In this document: positions 1 to 12,095 of the stretch, piece after piece
Layout: each line of letters starts with the position of its first letter
Numbering within the stretch: position 1 is the first letter of the stretch
NCBI RefSeq assembly: GCF_025024155.1
Contig: NW_026251712.1
Coordinates: forward strand, 238,501 to 302,500
Direction: 5' to 3'
Source: Gamsiella multidivaricata
Taxonomy: Eukaryota; Mortierellomycota; Mortierellomycetes; Mortierellales; Mortierellaceae
DNA: 64,000 nucleotides
Notes under the pieces: generated by a model
What the model was told of the DNA's origin: nothing
The model's input: the letters and a program-made list of their open reading frames with translations, nothing else
The model's database searches: none
Made by a program: the position numbers and the translations under genes

Positions 1-2985
1 GCGTGAGGATCTTGTTATCGTGAGGGTCGACCTTGGGCCACAACCGTGCAACATCCTCCTTGGTCTGGATAACATACCGAATTTCCTGCAAATAGTAGTC
101 CACCCCTCCGACCGTGGACGTGGTCCGTGGTGGCAGGCGATCCGCCGGCAGTCTCCTGTACCGCACACACTGCAGTTCCCTCAACTTGAAGCCAAGCAGA
201 TACAGTCCAAAACCATCCGTCAGCAGCGAGCCCCTTGAAATATACCCTTTCTCGGCATATTCTCCTGGCTGGAATCCGGGCTCCTCCAACTTTTGCAAGT
301 GGCTCCTTAGAGCATCGAGGGACCACAACTTGATCGCAGCTCGATGACCAGCCTTTCCTTTCTGGCGACTCGTTAAATTTTGTGGATCGATATCGGCGAC
401 AAAGTGTTTGAACAAGAAACCTGGCTCCTTTGCGCCTATCCACCATTGTATCCCTTCCATAGTAGCGAAGCCTCCATCTTTGGACACCAGTTCCACCGAT
501 GTAGGGTTGCTTCGACGTAGTCATGGGCGCAATCCTTCAGGGGTTCTAGGTCAATTTGTTCAGCGCGACGTAGTTTTCAACTGCTGATATATCACCCCGA
601 ATCTGAATTTCCTCGTTGGACCTCTTCAGCAGCCCCTTGCTCGCCCTCTTCTTCAGCTACAATTAAAGAGAAAGAAAAGAATTAGCGATACATGTATTAG
701 GATTCCTGAACATCTGCGTTGATAACATGACACCTCAACTCTTACCGTCTTGTGTAGATCACAAGTTCCCTTCTTATACATTCTTTTTAGCTCGGCTTTC
801 AACTGTCCGACTACAGATCGCACCAGGTCCGTGGGAGTAAATGGCAGAGTTTTGTTTATCTCTGACCGAGCCCGCGGTGGAGTGTACAGATCAAGACCTT
901 CAAGACGAGAGATGAACGCATCGACCTTGATCCCAATACCAACAGATTTCGGGAAGTTGCCGGAGTACAGGTGTATTAAAAAGCTCGAAATGAACTGCAA
1001 CCGCTCCTTGTCATCCTTGCCTGATCCTTCCAGGTCTATGTCGTCCTCATCGCCATCCTCTTCCTCGTCATCGTCCTCCTCCACAACGCCAACAATCTCG
1101 TCCCCGTCCTCGTCATCCTCCATAGCATCATCGGCGTCATCTTTGACATTCTTCATACTGACTCTCGGACAGAGAAGATCTAAAAACTTCCGATCCTCGG
1201 CATCCAGGCTTTCAAGTCCTTTCTTGACCAAGTGTTCGATGTATTCCCCGATCAACCTCTGGCCCTGGTGCTTGATGCGTGACGCTTCGCTCGAGGCCTT
1301 CTGATGGATAGCCATCACCTCTTGTTGCAAACCGTCTTGATTTGGAAGTGCACGCTTGACATTGGCCAATAAAGTACCAAGATACAAAGAGGTCGTCGGG
1401 TGCTGATAGGCCATTAACCCAGTGATTTTTAGTTTCTCCGTCGTCGCTGTCGATATCGACAGTGATTTCGGCTTAGGCTTGGGTTTCGGCTTGGGTTTCG
1501 GCTTGGGTTTGGGCTTCTCAGGCTTGTGTTCCGGTTCCTTGTAAGGCTTAGCGACAAATTGTTTCATCTTGGGTGGGGGTGGTCGCTTCTGAGCCTGAGT
1601 CCTCTCTCGTCGTTTAAACGAGCACCAATGGCGATGCTGGGAAATACAAGTCCGCGGCAAGGGGGGATGACCAGCTTGCTCTTGAGGAGAAGATGAGCCT
1701 TGGGTGGTCAAGGCGAGCTGCTGCGATTGTGCTCCTGGAACTGGTTGGGCAAGGGGAGGGGGCTGAACGGCCTGCCGAGGAGTCTTGATATATGCACTAG
1801 AGTGTTTTGATGCTGGCGACTCAACCGTTTTGAAACGATTTGGGGTCTGAGATGATCTTAGACGCACAATCTGTTCCTTGGAGGTGCTAGTTATATTGAA
1901 CAAAAACAAAAATGGTTAGTTAAACTAGTCGCTAATGATGCCTAGTAGAGAGCAACATGCACCCCCAATCAGAAAAAATAAATATTACCTTCTCTCGGGC
2001 GGACGACTTTTCTTGAGTTGCTCATGTCGGGAACGAAGGTCTCCGAACCTCTTACGGAGATCATTGAATGAGAGGCCAGGTGTAGGGGCGTTTTAGGGGT
2101 CGACAAGAGTCTGTTTCTTGTCCACAAAGACTCGCAAAGCGACATCGAATGTCTCGCCCGTTGTGTTCTTGGTCGAGACTGTAATGTGGCCCAGGTATGC
2201 AGTTACGATGGACTCTGTGTCTAAGAGAAAAAAAAATATAAAAAATAAGAGCATATTCTATTGACGTGTCCCAAGACCACAAATCATGATCATTTGCGCT
2301 TTGCTCGAGTGTTACCCTGCGCATTGAGACTCTTGATGATGGAGTAGTTTGTGGCCGGGCCGAGTGAATAGATGTTCTTGTTGTAGTCATTCGATGATAC
2401 CACGGCGAGGGCAGTGAGATGATCTCGAGACAATCCAAGTTGCTGACAAACATCTGCGAGCTTGTACACCAGGACAAGGTATTTCGGAATGGGACGCCAC
2501 AGAGTACAGACGAAACCATAGGCCAACATATCGCTATCAGCGGAGATGACGATATCATCGGGTCCGCAATCAGTGGCAATCGCCAGGTCCGCTTCTGTAT
2601 CGCAGATCCGTACTGTCCAGACAGCTTGCATCATGTATGTGAGGAATGCTTGACGGTTAAGCGATGTCCAGTAGAATGTAGCGGCCAGACTGGTCCTGAC
2701 ATCGGTGAAATGGCGCTTCCGCGGTTGAGGTTGTTGTTGATGTGCCGTTCGAGCTCGTCCAAGCCTTTCGTGCATTGGACAGTTGCCTTTTCCCGAGAAG
2801 CCCTGCGAATCTCGGCTGTGTGCTGCTTCTCGACAGCCTGTCCTCCATCGACGTATAGAACCAGGTTCGAAGTGGGGCCAAAGCGCATCGAGGATCGCAT
2901 GAGCCCGTTCGGGAGTATTGTAGGAATAGGCGTTCCTGATCACGGAATAAAAGGACAAGACATCGATTCGACCTTTTCAGTCTTT
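1..2985 (-). pseudogene. Decayed FEN1/XPG-like nuclease gene with TnpB-family-like C-terminal half; 3' end outside the window
   Basis: The N-terminal part (about 2960-2290) translates to a FEN1/XPG-type core: a VLYVDG strand, a KRHFTDV segment, the XPG-I acidic cluster (DTEADLAIA, then DIVISADSDMLAY) and an H3TH-like stretch ending NDYNKNIYSLG. A probable intron (donor GTAACA near 2320, acceptor CTTAG near 2220) leads to a short exon ending RVFVDKKQTLVDP. Next come a basic and proline-rich linker with KP dipeptide repeats (about 1440-1530), an acidic stretch (1020-1140) and a second conserved module, open to the window edge in a frame lacking a start codon (about 530 to 1; key words SRQKGKAGHR and FKLRELQCVRYRRLP). 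Lesions: frame changes near 2880, 2727 and 530; stops near 2095 and 555; a stop just upstream of the first conserved residues. The initiator region was not found. From recollection of related fungal proteins the missing end would carry a RuvC/zinc-ribbon TnpB-like domain; that is inference. Confidence 0.7.
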
Positions 2986-3000
2986 TAGACCCATTGTCGG

Positions 3001-4020
3001 TTTACATGGGCAGTGCGAAGTAAGGAAGGGTGGAAGATGAAGAAAGGACTGAATGAGAAGCAAGAGAATATGCCGCGGCCAAGGGCATCATTTTGTACGC
3101 GTCATCCGCGACACCAGCCTTATGGTCCGTGCACTTGCTTGCACATGAAAATTCTTTTAGAGACGAGAAAAAACAAAAAAAAACTCCTTCCTATCCTTCG
3201 TCTCGTTCTCCTTTTCCACCCATTTTCCACCCCTTTCCCCGCCTAGAGTCCCTCCCCCTTCGCCGAGAGTTCCATCCCCAAGCATGTGTGACCTCTTGGT
3301 GAAGGACATCTTCCTCTTTTCGGATGAATTTGATCTTCTCACTGCTGTCCCATTGTAAACCAAATGTGCAGTCACGTGCAGCCATTTTGTTGAGGAAATT
3401 GGGAGGGAATCGACCGAAAAGGTAACCAGAAGAATCCAGAGGTAAATAAGAGGCCACTGGAGGTTAAGTGAATCATAGAGAGTGAGAAACGAAGTGAGTT
3501 ATGGAGTACTTTATATCAAAGAAAGACAAGTGCTAGAAAGCTAAAGAGCAAGGGTCAAGCACGACCTTCTATTTATCTACGGACGATAGATCCACAGGTG
3601 GTGTGGTCTATCGGGACGACAAAGAACGTCGGCACATAGAACACAGAGTTCACAATGAAACGGTGGACACGGAAGGGGCTTTTGGTGGCAGGTCTTTTTC
3701 GTTGCCACTATTCCCAGAAATAGACACATGTTGAGTGTGGCACTCTTTTAGAGTGTGGTCGCCTGAACTCACGGAATTACACAACAATTTACGCGACAGT
3801 GCGCGCTGAGTACTTCAACGCGTCCTGACCGCGATATACGTTTCCTGTACATTAGGTTTAGATCGGACTTGCTCCGCGCAATGTACTAAGTACCAGTCTG
3901 GCCATGTTACTAGGTACATTGCAATGAGATGCCTCTATATTTTATTATTTATTTTCTACATAGCTTCTTTCAGTATCATTCAATATAAAACGGAGTGCGT
4001 TCATGCAATAGGTTCGGGTC
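3001..4020. other. Intergenic stretch with no supported gene
   Basis: No open frame here has recognisable protein content. The stretch from about 3170 to 3260 is CT-rich on the plus strand, and the rest is of mixed composition. I see no tRNA-like fold or clear repeat before the dispersed element that begins at 4026. Confidence 0.5.
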
Positions 4021-4025
4021 GGGGA

Positions 4026-4165
4026 GTGTGGTTGAGTATGTGTTTATTAGACAAAGACTGAGGCTCTATCAATTGGCAACCGTGCTCTTAAATAGCTGTG
4101 TCTGTGCAGGTACAGATCGCTAAATATAGTATCTGATAAACTGGGCTAGTGATATATATAACTGG
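4026..4165 (+). repeat. Dispersed repeat, copy A
   Basis: About 140 bp resemble 24422-24560 in the same orientation by eye. Both share GTGTGGTTGAGTA, GTTTATTAGACA, ATTGGCAAC and TAAATAGCTGTGT in the same order, with small indels and substitutions throughout. Neither copy is coding. It may be a fragment of a transposable element or a conserved gene tail; the class cannot be assigned. Confidence 0.65.
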
Positions 4166-4301
4166 TCTTGTTCTAGTTCAAACTCGTTGCAAGTATACTT
4201 CGCATTTCGCATGAGCAAATCTCCTTTGAAAGTCATTCCACTTTTCTTGGAGCACGGCCTCTGAGTCGGCATTTCGAATTGCTTTCAAACTAGGGCGCAT
4301 C

Positions 4302-4336
4302 ATGTCGCTATCGGCCACCTTTGATCAGATAAAAGA
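4302..4336 (+). pseudogene. Possible orphan first exon of a gene
   Basis: An ATG is followed by 11 sense codons (MSLSATFDQIKE-like) and then a strong GTAAGT donor at 4337. No matching continuation is visible, because the LTR-like block and then an unrelated gene relic follow. It looks like a first exon cut off from its gene, but the segment is too short to be sure. Confidence 0.25.
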
Positions 4337-4381
4337 GTAAGTGTCAGAGATTTGTATCTCTGTGATTGGACGATGGTCACA

Positions 4382-4630
4382 TGTACAAGACCAGAGGGCT
4401 TCGGGCTCTTCTAGAAGAGCCTAGGAGTCCCGTTATCCTAGGTGGATACCCACCTACAGCCAGATTCAGCTTAGTAATAATCAGCTGTAGACAGCTATAA
4501 AAGGACGCGCGTAGTCTAGCTAGTTAGTCAGTCTTGTCTAGTTCTAGTTCCAGTTATAAAGTTCCTAGTTTCCAGTATCCTCTTGTCCCTAGACTCACCT
4601 TGTCAAGCTCTTCCACGCAAAACTCTTACA
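4382..4630 (+). mobile_element. LTR-like block (possible solo LTR)
   Basis: The 249-bp block starts with TG and ends with CA. It holds an 18-bp perfect palindrome at 4404-4421 (GGCTCTTC-TA-GAAGAGCC), a TATA-type box (CTATAAAAGG, about 4495-4504) and a pyrimidine-rich stretch after it, the order expected of U3-R-U5. Its right end abuts, at base 4631, a sequence homologous to the neighbouring membrane-protein genes, as an insertion junction would. No target-site duplication was found (TCACA against CCTAC), so the left border is provisional. Confidence 0.35.
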
Positions 4631-4765
4631 CCTACTAGCGGTACCCTATCATTATGCGATCCAATGTTAAGCCGCTCACGATTGAGAGTATGCTGATCGT
4701 GTCTGCGGACGATATGTACCACATGGACGTCAAGCAATCAACTACCTCACTGCCATGGACACTAA
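4631..4765 (+). pseudogene. 3' relic of the tandem membrane-protein family
   Basis: This segment aligns base for base with the last ~135 bp of the gene ending at 9481 (9344-9479), starting at CCTACTAGCGGTACC. It carries a one-base deletion (ACCCTATC where the intact gene has ACCCCTATC) and many substitutions toward the end. The rest of the gene is absent upstream, so this is a truncated third member of the cluster. Confidence 0.8.
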
Positions 4766-5666
4766 GGCGCTCTCACTAGACAAATATAAAGCTATTAGCT
4801 CTACAAGAACAGCAGTATTAATTAAAGCAAAATAGAAGGCAGACACGGACGATAGTGCTCAGGTCGATCCTCATAGTAATACTGAATATTGTAGCTAAAG
4901 ACTAGGCGCGTTTCAATGAAGGGTGTCCCAAAGGACTAAGAGACTAAATGACCATGACCATGATCCTATAGAATAACCACTATTCTGTACAATTCCTTCC
5001 TGGAGTGCAGAGCTCTGTATTTCATGAGAGAGGCTCACGCATCCGAACAATCGATCGAGCCTTGGTACATTGCGTGTGCGTGCAAAAGGTGTAATACTAG
5101 GATACTAGGTTCAGTTTGCTATAGTGCCATCAGTGCTTCGCCCACATCCGAGAGCACAGTTAGCATCGACATAACTACTATATAAACCCTATTTACGTAT
5201 ACGCAGAACTAGATAGTCTCTCCTTTGCTCTAAATTCACTCTCACTGAATTCCATCGTTTCCATTGCATCCTTCTCATCCATTTGTTCGCACCTACCGAA
5301 TACAAAACACGTGTCTCCCCTCTGGCCATGCTTCGCCTTTTTTTTTCTTAGAATGGCGATGTTCGCTGATGTTGGTACTCGTATTGGGAACTCGATCGAT
5401 GAATAGCAAATTGCTTTGGTTGGACGCGAAGCTGAAAAATCTCGCAGCATGCAATTTCATTGCACCCACAGACAAGCAAGCAAACAAACACATACAAATG
5501 TAATTAAAGAGAGAATGAATAGTAAATATGGTGGAGCCCAGAAATAGACTATCAACAACAGAGTGGCGAGGGTAGTTCCCTCCAGTTTAAAAGTAGCAAT
5601 ACTCGCACTGCATCTAAGGTAACACTACTGCCATTTATCACACGTTCTATTCAAAAAAAATTCCCC
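4766..5666. other. Intergenic stretch upstream of the first membrane-protein gene
   Basis: No supported coding sequence. It is AT-rich with scattered stops in all frames. The last 150 bp before 5667 presumably hold the promoter and leader of the next gene; the base context before its ATG is A-rich (AAAAAAAATTCCCC). Confidence 0.4.
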
Positions 5667-7331
5667 ATGTTCGTACCCATTCCAATTATTGTTCCCAAAA
5701 TTATCCTGGCTGTCTTCCGGTTCCTGCTCACCAGCGCCTTCGGAGCAGTCCTCTCGTTTTACTCAAGTTTCAATGGCGAATACTCCAACAGCATTCGATG
5801 GATACGTCAAGGCGGCTACTACGAGATGTTGAAAGCTCTCTGGCACTCCCGTGGGCTGAAACCTCACATGATCAAGATCACCATGGCCGTCATCTTCATC
5901 CTGAGTCTTGCGTCAAGTTTTACGGACAAGCTGGCTGTGGGTTTTATCAACCCATCCGTGAATCAGGGCAAACATTCCTTTGTGATGACTAGCAGCCCTC
6001 AATATATCTTCCCGGATATAGCCACTACGTTCACCAAATGGTCTACCGCTATCCGCCCTGGAGAGGACGTTGTCAACGCTGTTTCCCGGATATTCAGCAA
6101 CATCGACAGCATCCCTGGCGCCAAACCTGGAAGGATTTACATCCCCCGAACATTCCCGTATGAGGTTGCGTGCAACCAGCTGGATCTCCTATTGACCGAT
6201 ACTAGTGGCCAGGCACTTGTCTCATCCAACGGAGGCTGTGAAAGTGTTACTATTGGAGGCGGTACAGGAAATAAGGTTCTCTACGCAAATGCAACCACTA
6301 TCCAATTATCCAAAGGACGATGGTCCACTGCTGCTCCCACTGTTTGGGAGGGATACCCCAATGGAATTAGCATGGACGTGTCGATCACCCGTCCTGGTAC
6401 GAGGTGCGTTGTGGAAGATTTCTCTGAAGCCATTATGAGCTCGGGGGATCCAGATAGCGGATTGACATTAGAGCCAACAACAATGACCACCAAGTGCGTG
6501 TTTCCATCAGGGGAGGTTGTCGTTCTCTCAGTTTCATCAACACGTTTCGCTTCATCGCCAGCCAACCACTTCCGAAATACTTCGATGGCTGTCTTCGGCG
6601 AATTCGACGAGCTGCTACAGGCCATGGAAAAGTCCGTCAACAATCCAACTTTTGCGTTAACTACAGGGCTGTTTGCTGAAGTCGAGGTCAAAGGTTCTAC
6701 AGCCACTGCGGTGATATGTGACTCGACGAGACCGCCCTCCTCTACCGTTTCCCGATTGCTATGTCTCTACACAAGCGTTGACATGGTCGTCACTAAACCG
6801 CAGACTATCGACCCCATTATATCTGAGTCGCGCGAAGGAAAGCCGTTCTCTAGCGGGCTATGCATTAACATGGCAGTGGTCGTCAAGCATCTTCCGATCG
6901 CGATCAATGAAATCCAGCAGCCAATACCTATTTCAGTGCTCAAGAGCGCCTCGTCGAGGCTACTACAATACGTTGTTTCGCATGGCCAAAACGTGTACCT
7001 TGATTGGGAGAGTAGTCAGCTTTACATCCTGTTCGACACGACGGACTCAAAAGACGGTGTTGAGATTCCGATTTGGGTGATCATCTGGATCCTGGGCAGC
7101 ATAGTCATCTCTACTGTTGCCTGGGGGTTAAGCGAAAAGCGCCTGGATAAAGAATATACAAGCTCCCTGTACATGAATATCGCCATGGGAATCAGTTCTC
7201 GAACATACACAACTGCCCCAGGACTGATGCCTTTCAAAGAGGACCCTATGGGCTTTGAGGGGGTCCCAATCTTTTCTGATCGCGCCAACGACCACAGAAA
7301 TACCGATACTTCTACCATCTCTCTTGTGTAA
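5667..7331 (+). CDS. Membrane protein of a lineage-specific family, tandem copy 1 (554 aa)
   Basis: I do not recognise the family. This is a single-exon ORF from ATG. It has a hydrophobic segment at residues ~8-30, a conserved juxtamembrane motif (SIRW..QGG..EM.K), a second hydrophobic segment at ~68-88, a ~380-residue presumably extracytoplasmic domain with conserved cysteines (CNQLD; SNGGC), and a third hydrophobic segment at ~470-490 before a ~65-residue tail. The tandem neighbour (7775-9481) shares the order of segments, the cysteines and many motifs (PRTF.Y.V.CNQ; LSKGRW against LSDGRW; KPQ.I.P.I). Topology is inferred from hydropathy read by eye. A receptor or cell-surface role is possible, but nothing in the sequence proves it. 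Confidence 0.85.
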   Translation: MFVPIPIIVPKIILAVFRFLLTSAFGAVLSFYSSFNGEYSNSIRWIRQGGYYEMLKALWHSRGLKPHMIKITMAVIFILSLASSFTDKLAVGFINPSVNQGKHSFVMTSSPQYIFPDIATTFTKWSTAIRPGEDVVNAVSRIFSNIDSIPGAKPGRIYIPRTFPYEVACNQLDLLLTDTSGQALVSSNGGCESVTIGGGTGNKVLYANATTIQLSKGRWSTAAPTVWEGYPNGISMDVSITRPGTRCVVEDFSEAIMSSGDPDSGLTLEPTTMTTKCVFPSGEVVVLSVSSTRFASSPANHFRNTSMAVFGEFDELLQAMEKSVNNPTFALTTGLFAEVEVKGSTATAVICDSTRPPSSTVSRLLCLYTSVDMVVTKPQTIDPIISESREGKPFSSGLCINMAVVVKHLPIAINEIQQPIPISVLKSASSRLLQYVVSHGQNVYLDWESSQLYILFDTTDSKDGVEIPIWVIIWILGSIVISTVAWGLSEKRLDKEYTSSLYMNIAMGISSRTYTTAPGLMPFKEDPMGFEGVPIFSDRANDHRNTDTSTISLV

Positions 7332-7774
7332 CTGGAATCAGCGAATAAACACATGCAAACCATAAATTGCTCACCAATGCAATGAAGGCACTGCCTCACT
7401 GTTTCATTGTTTGTTTGCTTCTACTCTTGAGTTCATTTACCGGAAGCATTTACTGCTTTTTGGGCTTTTTTTGGTTCTACAGCAAGCCTGAGGAGGTTAA
7501 TGTGATTGCCGTGGAAGTGTTGAGCCCTTCGATAGGTCTTTTAATTCCAAATTGTATGACTCTGACAGTGTATACAAATGAGCTGCATGCTCTGTAAACA
7601 GACAATTGTGCCAATATACCCATGCTGACTGACGAGGCGCTAGAAGATGCGGACTCATTTGATATGGCGAAGCTCGTTCCTCTGCGTTTTTAATGCAAGG
7701 GATGCCCGCAATACGAGCCAGCCAAATTCACATACGCCTTCTCCCCATACTTCATCCACATCTCAAATCTTACC
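7332..7774. other. Spacer between the tandem membrane-protein genes
   Basis: The 443-bp spacer has no supported gene. The 76-residue open frame at 7367-7597 begins with a hydrophobic run but has no homologue at the other copies of the duplication and is probably fortuitous. Confidence 0.45.
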
Positions 7775-9481
7775 ATGTTTTTACATTGGAACTTTTTTGT
7801 TCTCACTCTCTTTCTAAGCGCTTTCCGAGCGCTTTTGGTTAGCGCCCTGGGAGCAGGTCTCGCAATATACTCCCGGTTCAGAGGCCCATACGGCAACAGC
7901 ATCCGATGGGTATATCAAGGAGGAATCCTCGAGATGGTCAAGTCGCTTTACTATGCCCCTAGCATAGTACCCCCCACCACCATCGCCGCTTTGAGTTTCG
8001 TAGTCGTTGCCAGTTTTGTAGCAAGCAACCTGGACACCGTCGCTACGCAATTTATCAAGCCGTCGACAAGTCTCAGCCATCCATTTTCGGAATCGATTGC
8101 CTCCAAACAATTCTCATTGCCCGGCGTTTACTCGGCGTTCTCCGGATGGTCAACCTCGATTCAGCACGGCGCCAACATCGTGGATGGAATAAAGCGGATG
8201 ATAAATAACACCAACATCATCCCTCAATATCGTGGGGGGCAGATATATGTTCCACGAACTTTCGACTACGACGTCGAATGCAACCAAATGGACGTGTACA
8301 TCTTGGATCACACCGTCAGCAACCTATTCCTATCCAATGGTGGCTGTGCTGCGGCAAGGATTGTATATACTGCCTCGATCAACGTGAATTCTTCAGACGC
8401 TCGCGTTACGAAACTTTCCGATGGGAGATGGACTGTCAGGGCTCGAGGATATGCTAGGCTCCCCGCAACGGAGACACGTACAATAGCAATTACGAGCATG
8501 CAGGATAGGTTATGCGGGACTCCAGGCTCGTCGTCCGTGTCCATGCGTGGCATCGTGACGGGTATTTCTTCATTTCCCAGGACAATTATCACCAAGTGCT
8601 TGCTCCCGACTGGCAAGGTGAGGGTTGTGTCGGAAACTTCCACGCGGTTTTCGATGACGTCTTACAAGCTGTTCCCGAACGCTATACTAAAAGCGTTCAG
8701 AGAACCTGACGAACTAATGCAAGCCATGGGGTCCTCTATAAGAAACACCACCTTCCCGAACTCCACGTTCTTCGTGGATCCCTCCTTTTACGCGGATTCC
8801 GTTTTGCTCTCAGAAGTCCGAGTCCGAAACAGTACTGTAGACGTGATTGCCTGCAACTCTTACTCGACGGCGTTTTACAACGTTAGTTCTATCGCTATGA
8901 CATGCATCTACACCACAGTCGAGACCCTCTTCTTGAAACCGCAAGAAATTAACCCGGCCATTACGACAGCTTTGAGAGGCAAACCACTTCCTATGTACCA
9001 TAATGTCAGCCTATCGATGGCCATAACTCACATCGTTGCCAAGGACGAGAGCGGTGTAGGGCCGATAGGCATCTCAACATTACAAAACGCTACAGCCTCT
9101 GCCGCGCGATATATGGCCTCCCTGGGACAGAACTTCCTTGAGGACTACGACGAAGGCGTACTCTACGTGATTTACGATGTCGTGGACACCCTGGCCGGAT
9201 TCGACATTCCCGATTGGCTAATGGGTTGTATGTTTGCAGCCATGGTTTTTTGTCTTTGCTTCTGGGCGCTGACAGAGTACTTCCTGGACGTACTTTACAC
9301 CGGCTCGTTGTACAGAGTTATTTCGGCCCGATTTATACCCAGCCCTACTAGCGGTACCCCTATCATTATGCGATCCAATGTCAAACCGCTCACGATCGAG
9401 ACTATACCGGTCCTGCCTGCGGACGACATATACCCCATGGATGTCGTCCCGTCAACTGTCTCACTGCCACAAACACTGTAA
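7775..9481 (+). CDS. Membrane protein of the same family, tandem copy 2 (568 aa)
   Basis: This is a single-exon paralogue of the gene at 5667-7331, diverged in sequence but with the same plan: N-terminal hydrophobic segment (~5-28), the SIRW.YQGG..EM.K motif, a second segment (~67-85), a large domain with several N-x-S/T sites and conserved cysteines, a C-terminal hydrophobic segment (~475-495) and a cytoplasm-like tail. The last ~45 codons match the relic at 4631-4765, so at least three copies once stood in a row in the same orientation. The function is unknown. Confidence 0.85.
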   Translation: MFLHWNFFVLTLFLSAFRALLVSALGAGLAIYSRFRGPYGNSIRWVYQGGILEMVKSLYYAPSIVPPTTIAALSFVVVASFVASNLDTVATQFIKPSTSLSHPFSESIASKQFSLPGVYSAFSGWSTSIQHGANIVDGIKRMINNTNIIPQYRGGQIYVPRTFDYDVECNQMDVYILDHTVSNLFLSNGGCAAARIVYTASINVNSSDARVTKLSDGRWTVRARGYARLPATETRTIAITSMQDRLCGTPGSSSVSMRGIVTGISSFPRTIITKCLLPTGKVRVVSETSTRFSMTSYKLFPNAILKAFREPDELMQAMGSSIRNTTFPNSTFFVDPSFYADSVLLSEVRVRNSTVDVIACNSYSTAFYNVSSIAMTCIYTTVETLFLKPQEINPAITTALRGKPLPMYHNVSLSMAITHIVAKDESGVGPIGISTLQNATASAARYMASLGQNFLEDYDEGVLYVIYDVVDTLAGFDIPDWLMGCMFAAMVFCLCFWALTEYFLDVLYTGSLYRVISARFIPSPTSGTPIIMRSNVKPLTIETIPVLPADDIYPMDVVPSTVSLPQTL

Positions 9482-9926
9482 CCTTCTCAGCGGACACATT
9501 ATCACTCGTATCAATAAAGTAAATTAAGTCATCCATGAGATCAAGTTCTGCATCGCCCTTCGTCCTGAATCACTGCCAAATAAGGGCACGGATGCTTCTT
9601 CAATTGGTCGTGGGCAAAATGATGCCTTTTAGGGTACTGTGCTGTGCATCATTGTAGCGCAGATTATCTGACGGAATTTGAGACGATGAAACAATGCATT
9701 GCAACATTTCCCAAATCTGGAAGATATGGCTGGAATTTATTTTATACGACAAATGAAGGTGTGAATGCGATGAACCAATGCAGTGTCGCAGTTAAAGTGC
9801 GACGATGGACAAAGAATGAAGAATTATATGAAGCGAGTAGACAAAACGATCCTAGGTCCCCCAAGAGAGACAGGTGGTAGGGACGCACTGCAAATGAGGC
9901 GTATATCGAACACCCTCCCCTTCGCC
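9482..9926. other. Intergenic, converging 3' ends
   Basis: This lies between the 3' ends of the membrane-protein gene (plus) and rio2 (minus). An AATAAA-type signal lies at about 9512 (ATCAATAAAGT). The 78-residue open frame at 9644-9880 has no recognisable features. Confidence 0.5.
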
Positions 9927-11831
<1,905 letters not shown>

Positions 11832-12095
11832 TGCTTAGAGGTAGTTCTGTACTGTCGTTGTGGGGTGCTATTGAGGTGGTGCTGTTGTTTGCTGCAATTC
11901 CGGAATGATTCCTTTCAGTCTAAGGGCCCTCTACCTGGAGAGGCAATAAAAAAAAAAAAAAAAAAACTTGTTTTGATGTGGCTGAGTGCAAGGTGACTGT
12001 TGAGCCCAATGTACACTGCGCACACGCCAGGTACAAGTCCGCACCTCTCGCCTTCCATTTTCCCACCATCGTGCTCACACGTTCACAGGAAGACC
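11832..12095. promoter_or_regulatory. Bidirectional promoter between rio2 and dph1
   Basis: 264 bp separate the two divergent start codons. The interval holds a 19-base A run at 11948-11966 and a pyrimidine-rich stretch just before the dph1 ATG (TCGCCTTCCATTTTCCCACC). No TATA box is obvious. Shared control of two translation-related genes is inferred from position only. Confidence 0.6.

Noticed and set aside
653..1909. A 418-codon frame with KP repeats, as a stand-alone gene
   Set aside because: It is the middle exon of the decayed composite gene: a splice donor follows at its 3' end and its start lies in an intron.
4382..4630. A complete LTR retrotransposon
   Set aside because: Only one LTR-like block is present, with no second LTR, primer-binding site or polymerase sequence nearby.
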